Positions 44,233-51,940 of a DNA stretch of 64,000 nucleotides are shown here, in pieces. The stretch's first letter is position 1, and each line of letters opens with the position of its first letter. Origin of the DNA: Palleniella muris (lineage in GTDB: Bacteria; Bacteroidota; Bacteroidia; Bacteroidales; Bacteroidaceae); assembly GCF_004792655.1 (NCBI RefSeq), contig NZ_SRZC01000003.1:180220-244219 (forward strand), in the 5' to 3' direction. The translations under genes and the position numbers were made by a program. The notes under the pieces are model-generated. The model had not been told where the DNA came from. It made no database searches and worked only from the letters and a program-made list of their open reading frames with translations.

Positions 44233-44561
44233 TGTCTTTCTTCCTTTCGTTGTCGTTTGAACAGACGGGTTATCCGCCGCCGGTTGATAAGGTATCGGGG
44301 ATGGCTCCGTGCCGCTCCTAATTTCATCAGCCCGTGTTCACCGTACCGGGCGTTCAGCGCGAAGGTCTGCCATACAAGGAGGGAGGACGATGCCGCGCCG
44401 AAGCCGATACATATCCACTGGTCGATACCGACCATGTAGAGGATGACGAACAGGACGAAGAGAGCCAGCAGACCTCCGCAGAAGATGAAGAGGTACTGTG
44501 CCTTCAAGCCCTTGAACTCTACCGGACGGCCGATACCCTTGTTGATTGGGTATTCAGCCAT
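44229..44561 (-). CDS. traF: TraF (DUF4133) membrane protein (VirB3-like)
   Basis: 110 residues with two adjacent hydrophobic helices (about 27-45 and 50-67), then a basic C-terminus. The position between traE and traG and the short two-helix form match VirB3/TrbD. Starts MAEYPINKGIGRPVEFKGLK, the typical beginning. Confidence 0.87.
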   Translation of the reverse strand: MAEYPINKGIGRPVEFKGLKAQYLFIFCGGLLALFVLFVILYMVGIDQWICIGFGAASSSLLVWQTFALNARYGEHGLMKLGAARSHPRYLINRRRITRLFKRQRKEERQ

Positions 44562-44571
44562 ACATTATTTA

Positions 44572-44889
44572 TTAAAGGAAGAATGAGCGCAGGATGGTGG
44601 CGGCAACAATCAGGAAGATGCACGCGCCGAACCACGAGGCGGCTGTCTTGCTGGTGTCGGGGTCGCCCGATGAAAACTTGCCGTACACTTTTACGCCCCC
44701 GATAAGCCCGACGACTGCACCGATGGCGTATATCAGTTTAGTTCCGGGGTCGAAATAAGAACTCACCATAGAGGTGGCTTCGTTGATGCCCGCGATGCCG
44801 TTTCCCTGCGCGAAAGCGGAGGCGGTTGCGGCGATGACAAGTGCCGCGGAGAGGATTGCTTTTCTGTTTTTCAAGATGTTCTTGTTCAT
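44572..44889 (-). CDS. traE: TraE (DUF4134), pilin-like membrane protein
   Basis: 105 residues with a signal peptide-like N-terminus (to about Ala27) and two hydrophobic segments. The pattern is that of VirB2-like pilins. It stands 10 bases from traF. Confidence 0.85.
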   Translation of the reverse strand: MNKNILKNRKAILSAALVIAATASAFAQGNGIAGINEATSMVSSYFDPGTKLIYAIGAVVGLIGGVKVYGKFSSGDPDTSKTAASWFGACIFLIVAATILRSFFL

Positions 44890-45090
44890 AAACTGTTCTT
44901 GTTTTTTGCCGTCAAAAGGGTGGATGGTCCTTTGTCGGGCGGTTGATACTTTGTTTCTTTACTTTGGTTTTAGTGGATGCCCGTTTGTTTCCACGGACGT
45001 GGGCGTGTCCGTTGCGGATGGGGATGCGCCTTGCGTTTCCTCGCCGCGTGGGTTGATGTCATTCTTTCATGTTCATTTCTTTTATTGTTG

Positions 45091-45819
45091 TCATACATAG
45101 TTGCGAATGTCGAACTCCTCGATGTTGTCCGGCACGACGAACTCCTTTTCAGATTTCTTCAGCCGAATCTCGATAAGCCCCTTGATGCGGATGCCTATCT
45201 CCGAAGAGCCTTCCATCATTTTCTCGTACAACTCCGTGCCCTCCATGTCGGTGAACACCTTAGCCGCCTTTTCACGTTCCGCCTGTGTCGCGTCCGGGTT
45301 TTTGGCGGTCTTGCAGGCGTCGTCAATCTCGTCAAAGCTGCTGCCCGAAGCCCGTGGCGTGTCCGAGGCGTCCTCTTCCGGTTCGTCGTCCCCGTATCCC
45401 AGTTCCTCCGGCGGTATGCTCGTGAAGGTCTCATCGAGTTTTTCCTCCGGGACTTGTGCCGGGCGGGATGCGTTTCCCGTTTTTCCGTCGTCAAAAGTAG
45501 CCTCTTCCTCCGACAGCTCAATGCCTTTTTCAATAGTGGCGGCTTCTTGCGTCGGTATGGCAGCGGTTGTCCGGGTGGATGCCATCCTGAAACGGCTCTT
45601 GCCGATGATGTCCGCCTTTTCCGCAGGGACTTCCTCGTGTGCCGCTATGCGTTTAGCCTCATTCCCGTCCAGTGACCGCCATAATCCGACAATGCCCTTG
45701 AAGAAGCGGACAATCCGCGTGTCCATGATGCGCTCGTAAAGGAGCAGGAACAGGAACCAGAGGTTGCAGCCGACCGATACCGCCAGCAGAATGTCTGTCA
45801 TGCTGATTGTGTAATTCAT
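45091..45819 (-). CDS. traD: TraD (DUF4122) protein
   Basis: 242 residues from ATG 45819; the upstream in-frame extension is excluded because it enters the traC stop region. A membrane helix (about 7-27) is followed by a basic stretch and a long acidic region with Pro, Glu and Asp (125-170), and a helical C-terminus. No enzymatic motif. Despite its name it is unrelated to the F-plasmid coupling protein; mobC fills that role. Confidence 0.78.
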   Translation of the reverse strand: MNYTISMTDILLAVSVGCNLWFLFLLLYERIMDTRIVRFFKGIVGLWRSLDGNEAKRIAAHEEVPAEKADIIGKSRFRMASTRTTAAIPTQEAATIEKGIELSEEEATFDDGKTGNASRPAQVPEEKLDETFTSIPPEELGYGDDEPEEDASDTPRASGSSFDEIDDACKTAKNPDATQAEREKAAKVFTDMEGTELYEKMMEGSSEIGIRIKGLIEIRLKKSEKEFVVPDNIEEFDIRNYV

Positions 45820-45835
45820 ATCCTTCCGTTTTTGG

Positions 45836-46195
45836 TTAGAATACTGAATTGTAATTTCGGGCATAAAGGCTCTTTATCGCATCTTCGCACTGGTTGAAGT
45901 GGTGCGTCAGCACATGGTCGATGTAAGCGGACAGCGTAAGCCGGTCATGCCCGATTACACGGGTGATACGCATGATACGCTCGTGGTACTCCGGGCGCAC
46001 ATACGCCATCTTCCCCTCACGTGCCTTTACTTCCGGGTCGCGGATGAACAGGCGTTCATAGTCCTTCTCACTGCATTTGCCGCTTACCGGGACAGGCGAC
46101 AGTATTTCCACACTCGCCTGCACTTGGGTAAACATACCTCCGCAGTCTTGCTGTGGTCTTTTTTCATTCGGTGTCATTTCTTTTTCCATTTTCAA
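45836..46195 (-). CDS. traC: TraC-position DUF3408 protein
   Basis: 119 residues. The C-terminal half (YVRPEYHERIMRITRVIGHD) carries the DUF3408 pattern, a ribbon-helix-helix-like domain also present in TraB. These proteins may bind DNA near oriT. It overlaps traB by 4 bases. Confidence 0.75.
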   Translation of the reverse strand: MKMEKEMTPNEKRPQQDCGGMFTQVQASVEILSPVPVSGKCSEKDYERLFIRDPEVKAREGKMAYVRPEYHERIMRITRVIGHDRLTLSAYIDHVLTHHFNQCEDAIKSLYARNYNSVF

Positions 46196-46638
46196 ATCAG
46201 ATCTTCACGTTGTTTCTTGTACAGTTCGTTGATTCTCTCCTTGTGCTGTTCCAGATGCTGGCGCAGCACGGTATCCACATATCCGCCTACTGAGATTTCC
46301 CCTCCGGCGATGTCGTTCACGATTCTGAGGATCTTGCCGTGGACGTCACGGCTGATATAGACACATTGGCGGGTCTTTATCTCGTTGCGGCGCAGGAATA
46401 GCTCGTTGTAGTCCTCGTCCTGCCTTTTCCAGCGTCCACTTTCCCTCTGCGCTTTTTCCCGTGTTACGGGTTGCACAGGAGATGGTTCCGGTGCGGCGGT
46501 GTCCTCTTCGGTCGGTGCAGCTGCGGGTACTTCCTGTGCGGGGCGCAGTGTCCCGTCCTGTGTGCGCCGCCCGATGGAGGCTAACAGCAGTTCCTCGTCG
46601 ATGCCTTCCGTGTTCACTTTCCTGCTGCCCATGCTCAC
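46192..46638 (-). CDS. traB: TraB-position DUF3408 protein
   Basis: 148 residues with a disordered Pro/Ala/Glu-rich N-terminus (35-70) and a DUF3408 domain (about 85-148, IKTRQCVYISRDVHGKILRI). Paralogue of the neighbouring TraC-position protein. It overlaps traA by 4 bases. Confidence 0.75.
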   Translation of the reverse strand: MSMGSRKVNTEGIDEELLLASIGRRTQDGTLRPAQEVPAAAPTEEDTAAPEPSPVQPVTREKAQRESGRWKRQDEDYNELFLRRNEIKTRQCVYISRDVHGKILRIVNDIAGGEISVGGYVDTVLRQHLEQHKERINELYKKQREDLI

Positions 46639-47396
46639 TGCGGTCTGATGATGTCGCTTATCTCTTCGGAAAACTCCCGGATGCCACTCCCTTTCAGCAG
46701 TGCCGTGTCCATCGGGAAGATGGTGGAGCGGAAAACGCTCTTGCGCTCTTCCGAAAGGTCACGGCGGAACTTCTTGCTGTCGGGCAAGCGGGTGGAAAGT
46801 ACCGGAAAGCCCATTTCGGCTATCACTTCCTCGTAGATGCCGTACAAGTCGTTCCTCTCCCTGCCGTCCACCATCGTCCAGAACAGATGCAGCCCCTTTG
46901 TTTTCGCCTGTCCGGTAGTCATCAGCCTGTCGCGGAACATCGTGACGAATTTCAGGGTACTCTCCACGACAAAGCGGTCGGCACTCAGCGGAGTGAAAAT
47001 GTAGTCCATCTGCGAGAGCGTCTTTATCACGCCGTTGCTTCGGAGTGTGCCGGGCATGTCGAAGAACACCACGTCGGGTTTCACGTCCTCAGTGGCAATC
47101 ATCCTCTCGGCATCGTCGAGGGCGTTCACCGCATTGCTTTTGACGATGGTGTAGGCGTTCTTTTTGATCCGGCGGAAATGGTCGCAAGCGAGAGCCTTGA
47201 AGTAGGTGCTGCTGTCGATAAGCCCCATTTCGTGTTCGCGCAGCCCGTGGATGCTGTGCTGCGGGTCGTCGCAGTCCACGACGGCGACATTGTAGCCTTT
47301 CACGTTGTGCAGGTAGCTGGCGGCAAGTGCCGTGACAGTGGATTTGCCGATGCCACCTTTCTGTGTTGCGAATGCAACGAAGATTTCCTTACTCAT
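46635..47396 (-). CDS. traA: TraA, ParA-family ATPase
   Basis: 253 residues from ATG 47396. The deviant Walker A, FATQKGGIGKST, is at about 8-19 and the A' motif VFFDMPG near 115. Such ATPases often act in positioning DNA or transfer components. An in-frame open stretch continues 108 codons upstream to 47720 without a stop, but the ParA fold begins only here. First gene of the leftward tra operon. Confidence 0.85.
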   Translation of the reverse strand: MSKEIFVAFATQKGGIGKSTVTALAASYLHNVKGYNVAVVDCDDPQHSIHGLREHEMGLIDSSTYFKALACDHFRRIKKNAYTIVKSNAVNALDDAERMIATEDVKPDVVFFDMPGTLRSNGVIKTLSQMDYIFTPLSADRFVVESTLKFVTMFRDRLMTTGQAKTKGLHLFWTMVDGRERNDLYGIYEEVIAEMGFPVLSTRLPDSKKFRRDLSEERKSVFRSTIFPMDTALLKGSGIREFSEEISDIIRPQ

Positions 47397-47833
47397 AGTT
47401 CCATTTATTTTAATTGTTGATGATTTGTTTTTCTGTTTCCATACGGATTTGGCTGTCGCACCATCCGCTTCCGTGACTACACACGCAGGCGGGTCGTCGC
47501 GTATCCGGTTCTGTGGTGAAGCGGTGCGTCGGACAAATGGTGATTGACGACATTGCGTCATGAAGTCATTGAATCCATACGTCACCGAATTGTCGGAGAA
47601 CCGGGTTTCCGACGGTTCGGGTATCCGTTTCGGCAAGTATCCGAAGAAGCGGATTTCCGGGTATTTGAATGTTCCGTTTATCATATCTTCAAATCGTTCG
47701 TTTCTTGAATCATGCTGCAAATAAACAAGTATATTTTGGAACCTGTATCACTTCTCCGGCAAGTGGCGGCACGTTGCGCCGGTTGGCAGTCATTGACCGG
47801 GTCAAGCATCTGTCCGATACCGCTTTAAGGGCG

Positions 47834-47841
47834 TAACTTTG
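47834..47841 (+). promoter_or_regulatory. -7 box upstream of mobA
   Basis: TAACTTTG, 265 bases before the mobA start codon. The long leader contains the palindromes described separately. Confidence 0.5.
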
Positions 47842-47924
47842 CACCCGGACAGCAGGGTTCGCCGATGACGCGCGGCCCGGAGTCCTGAAAGGTATTTTCC
47901 CAATCCGTCCCCTGACGGATTTTT

Positions 47925-47978
47925 ATGTTCACCTGAACATAGCAAGATGTCTTTTCAGCCGCTCAAAATATTTTGAGC
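47925..47978. repeat. Two perfect palindromes in the tra/mob gap
   Basis: ATGTTCA-CC-TGAACAT (47925-47940) and GCTCAAAATATTTTGAGC (47961-47978). They are candidate binding sites for relaxosome proteins or for a transfer regulator. Confidence 0.6.
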
Positions 47979-48105
47979 AGCCACGAAAAGCACTTGCCCT
48001 TGCAGGGGGCGGGCTTTCCCTCCGAAGTCGGGAAGCCTTTCAGAACTGCGGTGCTGTAATCCGAAGCGGCGGCTTATGCCGTCAATCCGCTAAATCCAAA
48101 GTAAT

Positions 48106-48534
48106 ATGAAAGAGAAAAGGAAAAGCAAATCAGGGAGAAATCCCAAACTTGATCCGGCGGTGTACCGGTACACCGTCCGTTTCAACGAGGAGGAACACAA
48201 CCGTTTCCTCGCCATGTTCGGAAAATCGGGTGTCTATGCACGGTCTGTTTTCCTCAAAGCGCACTTCTTCGGGCAACCGTTCAAGGTGCTGAAGGTGGAC
48301 AAGACGTTGGTGGACTATTACACCAAACTGTCGGATTTTCATGCACAATTCCGTGCCGTGGGTACGAATTACAACCAAGTCGTGAAGGAACTGAGGCTGC
48401 ATTTTTCAGAGAAAAAGGCGATGGCGTTGCTCTACAAATTAGAGCAACACACCGTCGAACTCGTGAAACTGAGCCGCCGGATTGTGGAACTTTCAAGGGA
48501 AATGGAGGCAAAATGGTCGCAAAAATCAGTGTAG
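48106..48534 (+). CDS. mobA: MobA-type relaxosome accessory protein
   Basis: 142 residues, very basic, with the N-terminal YTVRFNEEEHNRFLAMF pattern of small mobilization DNA-binding proteins (ribbon-helix-helix-like) and a helical tail. It overlaps the relaxase gene by 22 bases, typical of mob operons. It should bind oriT and load the relaxase. Confidence 0.85.
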   Translation: MKEKRKSKSGRNPKLDPAVYRYTVRFNEEEHNRFLAMFGKSGVYARSVFLKAHFFGQPFKVLKVDKTLVDYYTKLSDFHAQFRAVGTNYNQVVKELRLHFSEKKAMALLYKLEQHTVELVKLSRRIVELSREMEAKWSQKSV

Positions 48535-49760
48535 GAAGTTCGTTGTACGGCGCGATTGCCTACAACGGGGAGAAGATTAACGAGGCGCAGGGGCGGCTTC
48601 TCACCACCAACCGCATCTACAATGACGGTTCGGGAACGGTGGACATAGGCAAGGCGATGGAGGGTTTTCTCACCTTCCTGCCACCGCAGATGAAGATCGA
48701 GAAGCCGGTGGTGCATATCTCTCTCAACCCGCACCCGGAGGATGTGCTGACCGATATTGAGTTGCAGAATATCGCCCGCGAGTATCTGGAAAAACTCGGT
48801 TTCGGAAACCAGCCTTATCTTGTATTCAAGCACGAGGACATCGACCGCCACCACCTGCACATCGTGACGGTCAACGTGGACGAGAACGGGAAAAGGCTCA
48901 ACCGGGATTTTCTCTACCGCCGCAGCGACCGTATCCGCAGGGAACTGGAACAGAAGTACGGATTGCATCCGGCAGAACGTAAAAATCAGAGATTGGATAA
49001 TCCGTTGCGCAAGGTGGCCGCATCGGCAGGTGATGTGAAGAAGCAGGTAGGCAACACCGTGAAGGCTCTGAATGGGCAGTACCGTTTCCAGACGATGGGC
49101 GAATACCGTGCGCTCCTTTCCTTATATAATATGACGGTGGAGGAAGCGAGGGGCAACGTGCGCGGACGGGAGTATCACGGGCTGGTCTATTCCGTCACGG
49201 ACGACAAGGGTAACAAGGTGGGCAACCCGTTCAAATCCTCGCTTTTCGGGAAGTCCGCAGGCTATGAAGCCGTACAGAAGAAGTTTGTCCGTTCCAAATC
49301 GGAAATCAAGGATAGGAAACTGGCAGACATGACGAAACGCACCGTCCTTTCCGTGCTGCAAGGCACTTATGACAAGGACAAATTTGTATCCCAACTCAAA
49401 GAGAAGGGCATCGACACCGTACTGCGCTACACAGAGGAAGGGCGCATCTATGGGGCTACCTTCATCGACCACCGCACGGGATGCGTGCTGAACGGTTCGC
49501 GCATGGGTAAGGAGCTTTCGGCGAATGCCTTGCAGGAACACTTCACCCTGCCATACGCCGGACAACCGCCGATACCGCTATCCATCCCTGTGGATGCTGC
49601 GGACAAGGCACACGGGCAGACCGCCTACGACAGTGAAGATATATCGGGCGGTATGGGCTTGCTCACTCCCGAAGGTCCGGCGGTAGATGCCGAGGAAGAG
49701 GCTTTCATCCGGGCGATGAAGCGCAAAAAGAAGAAAAAACGCAAGGGCTTGGGTATGTAA
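48513..49760 (+). CDS. mobB: MobB relaxase
   Basis: 415 residues. The N-terminal relaxase domain contains FKHEDIDRHHLHIVTV with metal-binding His107, His114 and His116, and Tyr12 or Tyr17 as catalytic candidates (GSSLYGAIAYN). It nicks one strand at oriT and stays attached to the 5' end. The C-terminus is Lys-rich. It belongs to the relaxase group common in CTnDOT-type elements. Confidence 0.92.
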   Translation: MVAKISVGSSLYGAIAYNGEKINEAQGRLLTTNRIYNDGSGTVDIGKAMEGFLTFLPPQMKIEKPVVHISLNPHPEDVLTDIELQNIAREYLEKLGFGNQPYLVFKHEDIDRHHLHIVTVNVDENGKRLNRDFLYRRSDRIRRELEQKYGLHPAERKNQRLDNPLRKVAASAGDVKKQVGNTVKALNGQYRFQTMGEYRALLSLYNMTVEEARGNVRGREYHGLVYSVTDDKGNKVGNPFKSSLFGKSAGYEAVQKKFVRSKSEIKDRKLADMTKRTVLSVLQGTYDKDKFVSQLKEKGIDTVLRYTEEGRIYGATFIDHRTGCVLNGSRMGKELSANALQEHFTLPYAGQPPIPLSIPVDAADKAHGQTAYDSEDISGGMGLLTPEGPAVDAEEEAFIRAMKRKKKKKRKGLGM

Positions 49761-49790
49761 TCAGAGTATCAACAATTAAAAAATCAATGT

Positions 49791-51809
49791 ATGTCACAAC
49801 AAGAAGACGATTTGAGGGCATTGGCGAAAATCATGGATTTTCTGCGTGCCGTGAGTATCATTTTAGTGGTCATGAACGTGTACTGGTTCTGCTACGAAGC
49901 CATCCGGCTGTGGGGCGTGAACATCGGCGTGGTGGACAAAATCCTTCTGAACTTCGACCGCACGGCGGGGCTGTTCCATTCCATTCTCTACACGAAGCTG
50001 TTTTCCGTCCTTTTGCTTGCCTTGTCCTGTCTGGGTACGAAGGGTGTCAAGGGTGAGAAAATCACTTGGGGGAGAATCTGGACAGCATTTGCCGTCGGGT
50101 TCGTGCTGTTTTTCCTGAACTGGTGGTTGCTGCCCCTGCCGCTGCCGCTTGAAGCGGTGACGGGACTGTATGTCCTTACCATTGGAACGGGCTATGTCTG
50201 CCTGTTGATGGGTGGTCTGTGGATGAGCCGCCTGTTGAAACACAATTTGATGGAGGATGTTTTCAACAACGAGAACGAGAGTTTCATGCAGGAAACGAGG
50301 CTTATCGAAAGCGAGTATTCGGTCAATCTGCCGACACGTTTCTATTACAGGAAACGCTGGAACAACGGTTGGATCAATGTAGTTAATCCCTTCCGTGCGT
50401 CCATCGTGTTGGGTACGCCGGGCAGCGGCAAGTCCTATGCCGTGGTAAACAATTTTATCAAGCAACAGATTGAAAAGGGCTTTAGTCAATACATCTACGA
50501 TTTCAAGTATCCCGACCTATCTACTATTGCCTACAACCATTTGCTGAACCACCCGGACGGCTACAAGGTAAAGCCGAAGTTCTATGTGATCAACTTCGAC
50601 GACCCGCGACGCTCTCATCGGTGCAATCCCATTCACCCGGATTTTATGGAAGATATTACGGATGCCTATGAGAGTGCCTACACAATAATGCTCAACCTCA
50701 ATAAAACGTGGGTGCAAAAGCAGGGCGACTTCTTCGTGGAGTCACCTATCATTCTGTTTGCCAGTATTATCTGGTATCTCAAAATCTATCAGAACGGGAA
50801 GTTTTGCACGTTTCCCCATGCTATCGAGTTTCTGAACCGCCGTTACGAGGATATATTTCCGATACTGACCTCTTATCCGGAGCTGGAGAACTACCTTTCG
50901 CCGTTCATGGATGCGTGGCTTGGAGGGGCTGCGGAGCAGCTCATGGGTCAGATAGCGTCGGCAAAAATCCCGCTTTCGAGGATGATTTCACCGCAGCTCT
51001 ACTGGGTGATGTCAGACAGCGAGTTTACGCTGGACATCAACAATCCCGAAGAGCCGAAAATCCTCTGCGTGGGTAACAATCCCGACCGTCAGAATATCTA
51101 CGGTGCGGCACTCGGTCTGTATAATTCCCGTATCGTGAAGCTCATCAACAAGAAGGGGATGCTGAAGTCATCGGTCATCATCGACGAGTTGCCCACAATA
51201 TACTTCAAAGGGTTGGACAATCTTATAGCTACCGCCCGAAGCAACAAGGTTGCCGTGTGTCTGGGCTTTCAGGATTTCAGCCAGTTAGTGCGTGACTACG
51301 GGGACAAAGAGGCGAAAGTGGTGATGAACACTGTCGGCAATATTTTCTCCGGTCAGGTGGTGGGGGAAACAGCCAAGACGCTCTCCGAGCGGTTCGGTAA
51401 GGTGTTGCAGAAACGGCAGTCCATCTCCATCAACCGGCAGGATGTTTCCACCTCCATCAACACGCAGATGGACGCGCTCATTCCACCGAGTAAGATTTCC
51501 GGGCTTACGCAGGGAATGTTTGTCGGTTCTGTATCCGACAACTTCAACGAGCGTATCGAGCAGAAGATTTTTCATTGCGAGATTGTGGTGGATGCCGAAA
51601 AGGTGAAACGGGAAGAAAGTGCCTACAAGAAAATTCCCGTCATTACAAACTTCACGGACGAGGACGGCAACGACCGCATGAAGGAAACGGTGCAGGCGAA
51701 CTACCGGCGCATCAAGGAAGAGGTGAAGCAGATTGTGCAGGAGGAACTGGAGCGTATCAAAAACGATCCGGTGCTGTGTAAACTGCTACCAGATAATGAG
51801 ACTGTCTAA
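49791..51809 (+). CDS. mobC: MobC, type IV coupling protein (VirD4/TraG family)
   Basis: 672 residues. Four hydrophobic segments (about 18-36, 59-77, 87-105 and 118-140) are followed by a P-loop ATPase with GTPGSGKSYA at about 208-217 and a DELPT Walker B near 465. It escorts the relaxase-DNA complex to the transfer channel. Its stop codon lies inside the left arm of the inverted repeat at 51803-51816. Confidence 0.93.
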   Translation: MSQQEDDLRALAKIMDFLRAVSIILVVMNVYWFCYEAIRLWGVNIGVVDKILLNFDRTAGLFHSILYTKLFSVLLLALSCLGTKGVKGEKITWGRIWTAFAVGFVLFFLNWWLLPLPLPLEAVTGLYVLTIGTGYVCLLMGGLWMSRLLKHNLMEDVFNNENESFMQETRLIESEYSVNLPTRFYYRKRWNNGWINVVNPFRASIVLGTPGSGKSYAVVNNFIKQQIEKGFSQYIYDFKYPDLSTIAYNHLLNHPDGYKVKPKFYVINFDDPRRSHRCNPIHPDFMEDITDAYESAYTIMLNLNKTWVQKQGDFFVESPIILFASIIWYLKIYQNGKFCTFPHAIEFLNRRYEDIFPILTSYPELENYLSPFMDAWLGGAAEQLMGQIASAKIPLSRMISPQLYWVMSDSEFTLDINNPEEPKILCVGNNPDRQNIYGAALGLYNSRIVKLINKKGMLKSSVIIDELPTIYFKGLDNLIATARSNKVAVCLGFQDFSQLVRDYGDKEAKVVMNTVGNIFSGQVVGETAKTLSERFGKVLQKRQSISINRQDVSTSINTQMDALIPPSKISGLTQGMFVGSVSDNFNERIEQKIFHCEIVVDAEKVKREESAYKKIPVITNFTDEDGNDRMKETVQANYRRIKEEVKQIVQEELERIKNDPVLCKLLPDNETV

Positions 51810-51935
51810 CAAGTCCCCAAAATTGAAAATTATCCCTATCGAAGTTTGAAGTGACCCCCAAAAGTTGGATACAATTTTTTTGGGGGGCACTTCAGTTCTG
51901 ACGGGTAAAATCGTAAAATTCGGACTTGTTAGACA
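51803..51935. repeat. Nested inverted repeats between mobC and the KAP gene
   Basis: Outer arms: TGTCTAACAAGTCC (51803-51816) and GGACTTGTTAGACA (51922-51935), perfect 14 bp. Inner arms: TGAAGTGACCCCCAAAA (51847-51863) and TTTTGGGGGGCACTTCA (51878-51894), 16 of 17 pairs. The inner arms resemble IS3-family ends (TGa-tGcCCCCaaaa). The whole is a mini-element or the remnant of two insertions, at the boundary of the AT-rich cargo. Confidence 0.65.
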
Positions 51936-51940
51936 AATAC

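Larger units (their letters stand above)
47397..48105. other. Divergent tra/mob intergenic region, probable oriT
   Basis: 709 bases separating the two operons. It holds an in-frame 5' extension of traA, a rightward -7 box, an ATCCGTC/GACGGAT hairpin (47903-47920) followed by T5, two perfect palindromes (47925-47940 and 47961-47978) and a GC-rich tract up to the mobA start. Transfer origins of this family lie near mob genes, so the nick site is expected here, but it cannot be pinpointed. Confidence 0.5.

Noticed and set aside
46461..47420. A 319-codon plus-strand frame opposite traA/traB
   Set aside because: Antisense to the ParA ATPase gene; no independent support.
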